A stretch of DNA of 33,413 nt from Paulinella micropora (taxonomy: Eukaryota; Cercozoa; Imbricatea; Euglyphida), in the NCBI GenBank assembly GCA_009731375.1, contig BJOX01000005.1:288463-321875 (forward strand), given 5' to 3'. A program made the position numbers and the translations under genes. Below are positions 11,162 through 20,053 of the stretch, piece after piece; within the stretch, counting starts at the first letter, position 1; every line of letters starts with the position of its first letter. The notes under the pieces are model-generated. The model did not search any database. It saw only the letters and a program-made list of their open reading frames with translations, and was not told where the DNA came from.

Positions 11162-11188
11162 GTTGAAGACGTAGTCTGAAACAAATAT

Positions 11189-12407
11189 CTATTGGTCTTC
11201 TACGAAGTTAGCGATAATATTGATATTTCCTCCTCCACCAGCAGAGACAGACTTCTGTGTAAAAGTCAATACATCACTAGGAGTCAAATATATATCATAA
11301 CTTCTAAGATTGATTTGTTGAGTTGATTGAGAATTTACGTAAAGTTTAAAAATTGTTGTTCCATTTGCGATAGCACTCGCCTTTGTGTCAGTCAACATCT
11401 GCAAAACCTGCGCCAGTTAGTGTTCCATTTAATACCATTCTGACAACATTCGACTTAGTATCTTCATTTGTAATACTTATCAAAGTTGGATAAACATTTG
11501 AATAATTTGTTAAATTAGCACCGCCCGCATCAAATGTTGCTTTATTCCTGATACTAATAATAGGACTTTCAGTGGTGTTTGATGCTTTACTTCCTTCCAC
11601 TTCGTTTGTTATACTTGTGTTTATCGTATTCGTTCCCTCAATGAATAAACTGGCACTCGCTGTTTTAAGAGTTTGTATTCCAGTCTTTGCATCATTTCTC
11701 ATTACTGCTGTAAAAGGTAATGTTGTATTTCGCAGGCTTACCCCAGTATTAGCATTTGCATAGTCAATCATATGAACTAATTGAAATAATCCTGTTATGG
11801 GATTTTCAATATAAAACCTCATAGCACCAAACCCAAGATACTGAAATTGAATTTGAAATACATTTCCTTTGCTCCATTTTAAGTCAGGCATAGCCGAAGT
11901 TCCATCGCACGGGTCGTCCCAGTCTTCTTGGTCAATATAAACTGCAGCACCTCCTTTACAATGTGCAACACTTATTCCTGCTTGATTTTTGTAAAAATAA
12001 AATCCATCAACGAGATCATTTCCTATTCCAATATATGAATAGTAATCTTTTGTATCATCCTTTGTCCATAGAGCAGTAAAGCGGGCTCGGACACCCATTC
12101 CAGTTCTATATTTTATTCTCCTTTTACTTACCAGTCTAGCATCTGCCGTAGCATCAGCAGTTGTTTTCAATTCAGCCATATTATTCAAAAATGACACAGA
12201 TGATTTTGTTTCTGTTTTTGTCCATATCCTAGTATTAATGGTATATGGAAAGATTTCCTGTAAAACTGGTGTTAATTGACCTACTACTGCTTCGCCAAAA
12301 GCGGTTTTTGAATTATTTGATTCAATATCACCATCATATCCAACTCTGACATTTATAAAATCTCCGTCTGGATTTTCTGCGATTAAGTTTCTCTGGTGAG
12401 TTTTCAT
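11189..12407 (-). pseudogene. Virion surface/fibre-like protein, split by a frameshift
   Basis: The first frame (11388-12407, 339 aa, ATG start) begins MKTHQRNLIAENPDGDF and has a central beta-rich domain (GVRARFTALW, then YIGIGND, then a WDDP loop and QFQYLGFGAMRFYIE). Such a jelly-roll-like, Gly/aromatic-rich layout is typical of viral surface or fibre-head proteins. A second frame (11189-11404, first start TTG) continues beta-rich sequence to a natural-looking end. The two phases are reconciled by a one-base length change in the AAAA run at 11403-11406, so this is probably one gene of about 400 codons. A TATATAA lies a few bases before the ATG. The downstream hairpin is shared with the polymerase gene. 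Exact family is not recognised. Confidence 0.7.
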
Positions 12408-12420
12408 TGTTTATATAAAG
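12408..12420 (-). promoter_or_regulatory. TATATAA motif adjacent to the surface-protein start
   Basis: On the minus strand CTTTATATAAACA directly precedes the ATG at 12407. Similar TATATA motifs abut the starts at 10248 and 26073. Confidence 0.3.
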
Positions 12421-12462
12421 AAAAAAAATATTTTTATTTTTCTTTTTGATTTTTATTAGTTT

Positions 12463-12519
12463 TGAAACTTTTGTAAAAGTTTCACCAAACCTTTTGCTGA
12501 AAGATTTTTTTAATCTTTC
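12463..12519 (-). terminator. Two hairpins at the end of the capsid gene
   Basis: A perfect 10-bp stem (12463-12472 with 12475-12484, 2-base loop) lies just past the capsid stop. A second 8-bp stem (12499-12506 with 12512-12519, T-rich loop) overlaps the last bases of the gene. Tight hairpins at gene ends recall the hairpin 3'-end signals known in Mimivirus-group transcription. That they act this way here is inference. Confidence 0.4.
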
Positions 12520-14015
12520 TACGACATAAGGATTTCAATTCCCTTAACAACAATAGTCCTCTGAAGAATAGCGTAAGTATAATAATTCAATTGGACTGCC
12601 CCAGTCGCACTCCAATCATACCGCCGTTCTGTGTCCAAGGATAGACCTGCCACTTCATAACCATCTTCTTCTCTCTTATCATAAAGCGGGCGGTTGTGAT
12701 CCCAGAAATCAACATGGAACCAGTTATATTTATACACATTTGAGTTCAAAAAAGCAGAGCCCTTAATTCTTTCCTTCAAAAGCATATAGTCTTCATCGCG
12801 GGCGCAAGCGATATCAAACTGCTGAATTCTATTACTATCCAAAGTAGTGTAATAAGAAATAATCTTAGCCTGTGCTCGGTTATCGCAATCAAATGCGGTA
12901 TTTGAACTTTCTGTATTATTAAATCCACTCGTGTAAATTCGGCGAATTCTCTCACCCTGCGAGCGGTTCATCTTCAAAACAAATGACTGAGTGCCCGCCG
13001 CGAGATTAGTTTTCCAAGAGATAGGGTATTCAGTCTTAAACGAAAAGCCTTCACCAGCAATCTTTTGTTGAACACCCAATATAACATTAGGGTCAGTTTC
13101 AACAGCAAGAAAGAGGTTAAGATTAGTAATCGTTGCTGGCTGTGCGGTGGCAGTTGCTCCTGTTGCAACACTTTTAGCATCAGTTCCATAAAATATGGTT
13201 TTCTGGGTTCCCTCCCACACAATCCTCAAATCAAGAATTTCATTAAAGCCGATAGTCTTATCAATTTCAAAAATAGTTCCAAAAAGCATACCAAGAGGTA
13301 AAGACACATTGATTACTGGTGAATTTCCAGTATTGACTGCTGGGGCAATTACTGCTGCGGGGTCTTCACCAATATCTCCACCCTCGAAATACTTTGCCTC
13401 CTCATACTCAACATTAACAAGACTATAGTCCCCAGCAGTGCTATCTGCGAGAGCGGTATCATTATGACGACGAGCAGCGACAAGTGGAACTTTGTAGCAT
13501 GTTTGAACTGCGGCTTTTAAAGTCCCAACCGCATTTGCATCAGTAATAGTCTTTCTGTCTGCCACAGTTCCGACGTCAATCTTTCCAGCATTACACTTTT
13601 GGAGCATAGACCCATAACCAGAATTAGCTCCGTGGTTATCCAAAGCCATAAATCTATTATAAGAAATCTCAGGTTTCCAAATCATCTTAGTGTAATTTCC
13701 CACGTGTTGAAGATTACACAAATACTGACCGCTTCTGCTTCGCAGTTCAATTGTCTTAATCATTGAAAGGCAGTCCATAGCAATTCTGTTATAATGACCG
13801 ATTCCTCCAGTCGTTGGTGTGTAGGTAAATCGCAACACAGACCTCGCAAGGTTCAAAGGACGAGTAGGAATTTCAAAAGTTGATTCAATTCCTCCGACAC
13901 TCGTAATTGGCACACTCGCAAGACTTTCGCGGGCAGTAAGTTTGTTAAGCGAATACTTACCGCGGATAAGTTCGCTTTGGCTGTGAGTAAGTTCTCCGCC
14001 GTATTGGACTGGCAT
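12519..14015 (-). CDS. MCP: Major capsid protein (double jelly-roll, Polinton-like virus type)
   Basis: 498 aa, intact from ATG to TAG. It is the shell subunit of an icosahedral virion. The pattern fits PLV capsid proteins: an N-terminal strand with YGGELTHSQSELIRG; the IPTRPLNLARSVLRF strand; the central LPLGMLFGTIFEIDKTIGFNEILDLRI segment joining the two jelly rolls; then a C-terminal roll with RIQQFDIACARDEDYMLLKERIKGSA and NWFHVDFWDHN, which are hallmark positions of this group. Length is within the usual 450-600. All Trp codons are TGG. It lies between the surface protein and fibre genes on the same strand, a virion block. It is undamaged, unlike its neighbours. Assignment is from pattern recognition, not a search. 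Confidence 0.88.
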   Translation of the reverse strand: MPVQYGGELTHSQSELIRGKYSLNKLTARESLASVPITSVGGIESTFEIPTRPLNLARSVLRFTYTPTTGGIGHYNRIAMDCLSMIKTIELRSRSGQYLCNLQHVGNYTKMIWKPEISYNRFMALDNHGANSGYGSMLQKCNAGKIDVGTVADRKTITDANAVGTLKAAVQTCYKVPLVAARRHNDTALADSTAGDYSLVNVEYEEAKYFEGGDIGEDPAAVIAPAVNTGNSPVINVSLPLGMLFGTIFEIDKTIGFNEILDLRIVWEGTQKTIFYGTDAKSVATGATATAQPATITNLNLFLAVETDPNVILGVQQKIAGEGFSFKTEYPISWKTNLAAGTQSFVLKMNRSQGERIRRIYTSGFNNTESSNTAFDCDNRAQAKIISYYTTLDSNRIQQFDIACARDEDYMLLKERIKGSAFLNSNVYKYNWFHVDFWDHNRPLYDKREEDGYEVAGLSLDTERRYDWSATGAVQLNYYTYAILQRTIVVKGIEILMS

Positions 14016-14104
14016 TTTTTGTTTTGTTTTTGAAGTAGTGTAAATTAACTAATTCACCAGAATATATAATAGTATAGAAAAAAATAAATAATTCTTTAAA
14101 ATAA

Positions 14105-14377
14105 TTATTTAGCCTTTAACAAATTGAAAAATGAATTAAATAAACTAAAATAATTAGTTTCACGATAAACAAGTAATGTCATAACGATACCCAAACCATT
14201 AAGATTAATTGCTTGGTCATTTTCGTCTGTCAAGTAAAACCTGAATACATTGTTTGAATTAGTGGATAATGTTTTCCCGTATTCGCTTCCAGAGCCGTCA
14301 TAGATGACAGAGCCGAAAGGAATTTCGTTGGCTGTGTATATTTCTTGAAGCACATGATTATCACCTTCATTCACCAA
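14105..14377 (-). pseudogene. Fibre gene, C-terminal piece
   Basis: A 90-codon frame starting at an internal Met; the frame is actually open further upstream, to about 14435. It contains PFGSVIYDGSGSEYGK, then NNVFRFYLTDENDQAINLNG and a hydrophobic strand. This beta-rich 'FxLTDexgxxinLnG' module is seen at the ends of structural proteins of small DNA viruses. The phase differs from the preceding fibre piece by one base in the AT-rich run near 14424-14436. It lies 90 bases after the capsid start, on the same strand. Confidence 0.6.
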
Positions 14378-14418
14378 ATCAGATTGAAGATACAGAGTTT
14401 TTTCACCAGTTAAAATAA

Positions 14419-15030
14419 TTACATTTGGTGATTTAATAAAATCATTACAAAACCATCCGCCGAAGCAAACCCAGACCTAAATCTTACAGCAAAGCCTGAA
14501 ATATCGTTGCCCGCAATCTCAGACCCTCCCAATAGACTTTTACCTGCCCCTGGCTGAGCCATATAAATCCCCCATCCTGAGTTGTCTGTATCCCACAGAA
14601 ATATACCCTGTCCATTTCCTCCATCTACTTTATTTTGAATAGATAACTTACAACCGCTATCTGCCGTTATTAATCCACTCGCCGTTAGTGTCGTCGTTGA
14701 TATACCCGCGGTTGAAGTAATTGTTGTTCCCGTTATTGTTCCAGCACTTGTTATGTTGTTTGAGTTCATATCCAAAGCACCATAAAACCGCATACCGCCA
14801 GCATTGTTAAAACGGACGATGTCAGACGAAGCACTTTTATTATCCAAAAGTTTTGAAATATAAAGTCCCGCCCCTTTTACATCAAATGCTACATTCGTAA
14901 ATACATAACCTCTTTGGTTCGCGTTTCCACTTGTAGCAGTATTTAGAGTAAATAAGAAATATTGATAATCTCCTGATGTCTGTGAAAAGAATATATCTCC
15001 TCCATTTGGTTTTGGCCACATCGATCGCAA
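14419..15030 (-). pseudogene. Fibre gene, fourth piece (after the foreign insertion)
   Basis: 203-codon frame. Only the part below about 15015 is viral; the first residues are read from inserted host-like DNA. It holds beta-helix style sequence (NNAGGMRFYGALDMNSNNITSAGT, then TGTTITSTAG repeats), typical of trimeric phage and viral fibres, and ends at TAA just before the C-terminal piece in another phase. The apparent ATG at 15030 lies in the insertion and is not the true start. Confidence 0.6.
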
Positions 15031-15134
15031 TTTGATTTACCATGACGCGCATCCGCTTCCACATTCAAAATGAGGTGATTAACCACCTGGCTCGCGGACT
15101 TAGCGCGCACGGCGGTTTCAAGTAGAGCTGCCAC

Positions 15135-15166
<32 letters not shown>

Positions 15167-15317
15167 CTACCACTACAACTACCGCTCCTACTACTACTAC
15201 TGCAACTACTACTACTACTGCAACTACTACTACTACTGCAACTACTACTACTACGACAGAGAGAGAGAGAGAGGGCGGGGGGGGGGGTGCTTAGACAAAG
15301 AGGGTGTGTGTGTCTTT

Positions 15318-15368
<51 letters not shown>

Positions 15369-15380
15369 TTGTCTCTCTCG
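15016..15380. other. Host-like microsatellite block inside the fibre gene
   Basis: About 365 bases unlike the surrounding AT-rich viral DNA: a GC-rich stretch (15016-15135), (GATA)n (15135-15167), (CTA)n with TGCAACTAC interruptions (15168-15253), (GA)n, a G run, a unique spacer, (CT)n and (GT)n. Viral coding sequence stops at one edge and resumes at the other. No target duplication or terminal repeat was found. It may be a true insertion, a deletion joined by filler, or a chimeric contig join. The right part of the block recurs in the 788-bp duplicate. Confidence 0.7.
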
Positions 15381-16001
15381 TTTAATATCCTCGCCCCATT
15401 ATATGTTATATTTCCACCATTAATGATAGTTTGATTATTAAAATCGGCATTGTTCGTTAAAGTTAGATATTTTATCACAGTGCTCGCACCATTAAATGTT
15501 TTACTTCCTGTTATGGTTTGGTCTGTTGTTAGTTTCACATAATTGTCATCCAAATATTGCCTATTTACCGCTTCATTCGCATTTTGTGGTGCTCCTAGAT
15601 TAACAATACGACTGCTATTACAATCTAAGCCTGTAGCATTAAACCACGAAACAATCGTCCCGTCAATAATAAAACTTATTTTTTTCGCAGAAATTTCAAA
15701 GTTGTAATATGTTGCAGTTTTCATATCCAAACTAGCGATAGAACCGATATTACTGGTAGAATTGAAAACGATAAATGTGCCCTTTGTTGTTGAATTGATT
15801 GAATTTCCCGTTATTTCAACACCACTGCTATATGTCTTAATTCCTGCTATGGTTTGGTTTCCTGTTAGTTTCACATTTTGCCCGTCTAATGTATCCACAT
15901 AACTTTTGTTTGCTCCGTCCGTTGTTGCTGATGGTGTGGCTAAGTTTGTTATTTTGTTGTTATTCAAAGATAGTGTAGTGCCAGTTGCGGTTATAATTAA
16001 A
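15214..16001. repeat. 788-bp duplicate, copy A
   Basis: Matches 16012-16799 at a constant offset of 798 bases, including microsatellite lengths. The half next to the microsatellite (to about 15725) appears identical. The distal half has about ten or more substitutions, mostly silent or conservative. The copies are separated only by a 10-N gap. This favours two allelic or overlapping contig ends that were not merged over a real tandem duplication. Confidence 0.85.
15251..15967 (-). pseudogene. Fibre gene, duplicated piece
   Basis: A near-copy of the C-terminal two-thirds of the third fibre piece, with the same VKLTGNQTIAG and VKLTTDQTITG modules. It runs into inserted microsatellite DNA at its C-terminal end (HTHRERERE and onward is not viral) and into the N gap at its other end. 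If the duplication is an assembly error, this is not a separate gene segment. Confidence 0.6.
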
Positions 16002-16011
16002 NNNNNNNNNN
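16002..16011. other. Assembly gap of 10 N
   Basis: Separates copies A and B of the 788-bp duplicate. Sequence on one side is viral fibre coding and on the other is the (CTA)n microsatellite, which is what a failed contig overlap would leave. Confidence 0.9.
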
Positions 16012-16115
16012 ACTACTGCAACTACTACTACTACTGCAACTACTACTACTACGACAGAGAGAGAGAGAGAGGGCGGGGGGGGGGGTGCTTAGACAAAGAG
16101 GGTGTGTGTGTCTTT

Positions 16116-16166
<51 letters not shown>

Positions 16167-16799
16167 TTGTCTCTCTCGTTTAATATCCTCGCCCCATTAT
16201 ATGTTATATTTCCACCATTAATGATAGTTTGATTATTAAAATCGGCATTGTTCGTTAAAGTTAGATATTTTATCACAGTGCTCGCACCATTAAATGTTTT
16301 ACTTCCTGTTATGGTTTGGTCTGTTGTTAGTTTCACATAATTGTCATCCAAATATTGCCTATTTACCGCTTCATTCGCATTTTGTGGTGCTCCTAGATTA
16401 ACAATACGACTGCTATTACAATCTAAGCCTGTAGCATTAAACCACGAAACAATCGTCCCGTCAATAATAAAACTTATTTTTTTCGCAGAAATTTCAAAGT
16501 TGTAATATGTTGCAGTTTTCATATCCAAACTAGCAATTGACCCAATATTACTGGTAGAATTGAAAACGATAAATGTGCCTTTTGTCGTTGAATTTATTGA
16601 ATTTCCCGTTATTTCAACGCCACTGCTATATGTCTTAATTCCTGCTATGGTTTGGTTTCCTGTTAGTTTCACATTTTGCCCGTCTAATGTATCCACATAA
16701 CTTTTGTTTGCTCCGTCCGTTATTGCTGATGGTGTGGCTAAGTTTGTTATTTTGTTGTTATTCAAATTGAGTGTAGTGCCAGTTGCGGTTATAATTAAA
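16012..16799. repeat. 788-bp duplicate, copy B
   Basis: Second copy of the segment at 15214-16001. This copy is continuous with the upstream fibre reading frame (17227 and beyond), so it is the better candidate for the genuine locus. Confidence 0.85.
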
Positions 16800-17227
16800 G
16801 TATTACCCGAATATAACTCTACATACGAACCAGTTATTTGTATCGGATACCAAGTCGCTGTTGCTGTTTTTTGTGCTGCAGTCATTCCTATTTTTGTATC
16901 AAAGGCTATGCCAATACCATCAAAAGTAGTAGGATTGGACGAACCACTTACTTCTAAAACTGTAAATTTTTTATTTCCTGCTATGGTTTGGTCTCCTGTT
17001 AGTTTAACCACCGAAGTATCAAGAGTAGAAACATCAACACCATCAACATTGCCTACATTCGTAATCGCAAAACCGCCCATATTTAAACTGCCCGTCATAG
17101 CCGTTGTGCCGTCCTTTGCTAATTTCGTATCGGTATATGCCTTCGTTGAAGCATCGCCGTCATAGAATGGTGCTGGAAGTCCGCTGATTACTGTCGTGCT
17201 GTTAAAATTAAAAACATTGCCCGTCAA
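16049..17227 (-). pseudogene. Fibre gene, third and longest piece
   Basis: 392-codon frame. The first start is TTG, and the phase is open up to about 17404, so it continues the preceding piece. It contains a series of phage-tail-fibre-like modules: MGGFAITNVGNVDGVDVSTL followed by VKLTGDQTIAGNKKF, then VKLTGNQTIAGIKTY and VKLTTDQTITGSKTF, alternating with beta strands. The NNKITNLATPS...GANKSYVDTLDG segments are standard fibre-shaft motifs. Viral sequence ends at about 16178, after which the frame reads through microsatellite DNA. Confidence 0.7.
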
Positions 17228-17385
17228 TGTTATTCCACTCCCCGTGGTAGAAGCGAGGGTTATGGACGAACCAACAATAGATAATGGATAGCCCGTTGCT
17301 CCACCTACCTCCGATGAATAAATAGAACCCGTATTATTATTATAGTTGAAGAATAACTTACCTGTATTTAATGGATTTGAATCTT

Positions 17386-17772
17386 TTATACCAAATAAGT
17401 AGTAAATATTTTATTCCCTGTTATGGTTTGGTCTCCTGTTAATTTAACCACGGAACTATCCAGAACGGAAACATCAATACCATCAACATTACCGACATTT
17501 GTTATGTTAAAACCTCCCATATTTAAATTTCCAAACATCATAGCGAGACCATCCAATCTAAGAAAAGGTGAGTTTGTGTTTCTCCATTGCCCTGTGCTAT
17601 AAATGAGCAGTTGGTTATCGGCGGGTGTGCCTGTAATTAACACATCGCTGTGTGTATTAATTGAACCATCCGCGGACACTTTATCATTATTGTCTTCGTG
17701 CTGAGATATCCAAGTATCAACATCTTTCGTATTTAATAAATTAACTCCTGTTATATTCAAATTACCGCCCAT
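17386..17772 (-). pseudogene. Fibre gene, second piece
   Basis: 128-codon frame that is open upstream to about 17817, where it meets the first piece in another phase. A one-base length change in the CCCC run at 17820-17823 would join them. At the other end a one-base change in the AAA run at 17404-17406 would join it to the third piece. It contains the MGGFNITNVGNVDGIDVSVL...VKLTGDQTITGNK module, nearly identical to one in the third piece, showing internal duplication of about 40 residues. Confidence 0.7.
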
Positions 17773-17812
17773 ACTAATATTGCCGAATTCATCAACATTT
17801 ATCGGAAATGTT

Positions 17813-18457
17813 TTATTTACCCCAGTTTATTGAATTATATGTTAGATAACTATTCATTGCTATTGGTGCGGTTATAACCACATCTGAAAGTGTATCAATT
17901 GAACCAAGGGCTGTATTCTTCCATTTACCTTCTACATCGTTGTAAGTTAAGTATTGTCCGCTCGCTTGTGAAAATATGTTTGTGTCTATCAAATTATATA
18001 AACTTGTTTGGTGCGGATTGGAAGTATTAGAGCGGTGTTGAGTTGAGGCTTTGACTTCGTCATTATCCCTTACTCGTTGCTCTGTGTAGTATAATCGGCT
18101 TCCTTCTTTGATATCCGTAGTTGATTTTAAAGCGAGCCGTGTGTCAAAGCGGTTATCAGTCCAATAATAATTAAGTCCTTCTTTTAGGTCAGTTGTTGAT
18201 TTTAAAGCGAACCGACCATCAAAGCGGTTATCAGTCCAATAATAATTAAGTCCTTCTTTTAGGTCTGATGTTGTTTTTAAAGCGAGACGTGTATCAAATC
18301 GCGCATCTGTATAATAAAGATTTATTGGGTCGGAATCTTCTGGCACTCTGTCTGTATTCAGACCGACTATGTTTGTGTTCGTTAAGTCTAAGTTAAGTAT
18401 GTTTAGACTATCAACAGCCAACTCATTAAGACCGAGTAAGGATTTATATTGCGACAT
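17813..18457 (-). CDS. Fibre gene, N-terminal piece with 25-residue repeats
   Basis: 214 codons from a genuine ATG (MSQYKSLLGLNELAV). Residues about 45-125 contain about four tandem 25-residue repeats (NYYWTDNRFD, ALKSTTDLKEG), visible in the DNA as a 75-bp period between about 18110 and 18340. Such Tyr/Asp/Arg repeats occur in shaft regions of phage tail fibres. The whole fibre gene is likely to run 18457 to 14105, over 1,000 codons, making a long virion appendage for host attachment. The stop at 17813 results from an apparent one-base frameshift. A hairpin lies seven bases before the ATG. The gene is divergent from the one at 18612 across a 150-bp AT-rich promoter region. Confidence 0.75.
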   Translation of the reverse strand: MSQYKSLLGLNELAVDSLNILNLDLTNTNIVGLNTDRVPEDSDPINLYYTDARFDTRLALKTTSDLKEGLNYYWTDNRFDGRFALKSTTDLKEGLNYYWTDNRFDTRLALKSTTDIKEGSRLYYTEQRVRDNDEVKASTQHRSNTSNPHQTSLYNLIDTNIFSQASGQYLTYNDVEGKWKNTALGSIDTLSDVVITAPIAMNSYLTYNSINWGK

Positions 18458-18463
18458 TGTACA

Positions 18464-18487
18464 TCAAAGATTTTGAAAAATCTTTGA
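18464..18487. promoter_or_regulatory. Perfect 11-bp inverted repeat upstream of the fibre start
   Basis: TCAAAGATTTT (18464-18474) and its reverse complement (18477-18487) are separated by two bases, in the divergent intergenic region between the fibre gene and 18612. It could be an operator, a 5' UTR hairpin or a transcription boundary. Confidence 0.35.
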
Positions 18488-18611
18488 GCAAAATCTTTTT
18501 TGTTAAACTTTTTCTAAAAATATCAATTAATTATTTTTAATTTTTTATTTTTGTTAAATTATACTAACAAAAAATATAACTATCTCGTGTAATATCATTC
18601 ATAGGTAATCA

Positions 18612-19124
18612 ATGCCGTCAAAAGAGGCTTCAAAAGAAAACTGGAAGAAAGCAGTTCAAGCAAATAGAGAAAATGCTGAACGGCGAAAGGACCAATGGGC
18701 TCGCGAACGGCTCCGCAAGAAGGGGGAACTGAAAGAAGCATCAGTGGAAGAAGTTATTGAGACGGATGCTGATGTTGCGAAAGAGATACTTAAAAATCCT
18801 GAGATTGAAGATGAATCAAGCGAAAGCGATAGTGAAATTGATATGTCTGAGGTTATTGCAAATCATATGCTTAGAAAGATAAAAAAGAATGCCAAAAAGC
18901 CCAAGAAGAAAAACACAAAGAAAGCACCACAACCCAAGAAGCCTGAGAATGACAGCGAAGAAGAAGAAAGTGAGAGTGAAGAAAGCGAAGATTATGAAAC
19001 AACTGGCGTAAAACAGAGAGGTGGTAAAAAACGAAGTGAAAAAATATCAGTTAATGTATATAACAATACACCAAAGAATAAAGAAAAAAGTAAGGAAGCA
19101 GAAAAGATTTTTCTAAAGTTCTAA
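18612..19124 (+). CDS. Disordered charged protein (Lys/Glu/Ser-rich)
   Basis: 170 aa, ATG to TAA. The N-terminal 40 residues are a basic helix (ENWKKAVQANRENAERRKDQ). Then comes an acidic segment (DESSESDSEID), a Lys/Pro-rich stretch (KKPKKKNTKK) and a second Ser/Glu tract (SEEEESESEESED). There is no known fold. The alternation of acidic Ser-rich and basic tracts suggests a DNA- or protein-binding accessory factor, possibly a virion core or replication protein; this is inference. The stop lies six bases before the integrase ATG, so the two may be co-transcribed. Confidence 0.6.
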   Translation: MPSKEASKENWKKAVQANRENAERRKDQWARERLRKKGELKEASVEEVIETDADVAKEILKNPEIEDESSESDSEIDMSEVIANHMLRKIKKNAKKPKKKNTKKAPQPKKPENDSEEEESESEESEDYETTGVKQRGGKKRSEKISVNVYNNTPKNKEKSKEAEKIFLKF

Positions 19125-19130
19125 AATATC

Positions 19131-20053
19131 ATGAGTGAAATAATAATATTCAACTTGCGAACACCGCACAAGAATTATTTCGTCAGACTAAGCCAAGGAC
19201 TAGAGGGACAACAATATGGGCCGATAAGGTATTAGATATGGTTAATATTGATTTAATGGATATGAGTAAGGTCGCTACAAAAAATAAAAACTATAATTTT
19301 GCCCTTATTTGGATTGATATCCATAGTCGCTATGCTTATGCGATACCGATAAAGAATAAATTTTCGACCACCGTTTTAGAAGCACTCAAGAAATTACCGA
19401 AGCCAAAAGCATACATATCAGACAATGGCGGTGAGTTTAAAGGTGCAGTTGGTGAGTGGATGAGAAATAATGGAATTGAACAATTTATGGTTGAAGTAGG
19501 TGATCATAATTCGTTAGGTATTGTTGATAGATTTGTTAGAACACTTAGAGAAAGATTACACATATTATGGGCTTTTAATCGTAATTTTGATTGGATAAGT
19601 TATATTGAAGATGTTGTTTATTATTATAACAAGAAAGAACATTCAGCGATTAAGGCGGCACCAATTGATGTGTTTAAAGGAAATGATATAATCCAACAAC
19701 ATAGATATGTTGATAAATATTTATTTAGTTTCAAACAAGGAGACAGAGTGAGAAAGTTGAACAAGAAACACATTCTAGAAAAGGGAGGAAAGACTTGGAG
19801 CAAGCAAATCTACACCGTCAAAGCCCGTAAGGGATATCGGATTGTATTAACAAATGATGATGTTGTACCACCTAGACATTTATTAAAGACTGACGCTACC
19901 GACGATCCGGAAGAGAAAGATATTAATAAAGAACTGAAACAACTAACTAAAGAAAAGCAAACAAAGCATTTACTTAAAAGAGAGGAGATAGACTCCGCCA
20001 ACATTAGAACTTCTTCCCGACAAAGGAAAAAAAAAGAAATAATGGACTTGTAG
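19131..20053 (+). CDS. Retrovirus-type integrase (rve family), apparent early frameshift
   Basis: Catalyses insertion of the element into host DNA and explains the 6-bp target duplication. The long frame starts at 19238, but coding-like sequence extends upstream to the ATG at 19131 if one base is added in the AAA run at 19138-19140, giving about 307 codons. The core shows VNIDLMDM (first Asp), AYISDNGGEF (second Asp), then 34 residues on GIVDRFVRTLRER, where the third acidic residue is Asp and not the usual Glu. A C-terminal SH3/chromo-like region follows (FKQGDRVRKLN to RHLLKTD), then a basic tail. The N-terminal HHCC zinc domain common in Polinton integrases is not visible. Stop is TAG; the 3' end overlaps an antisense frame. 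Confidence 0.85.
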
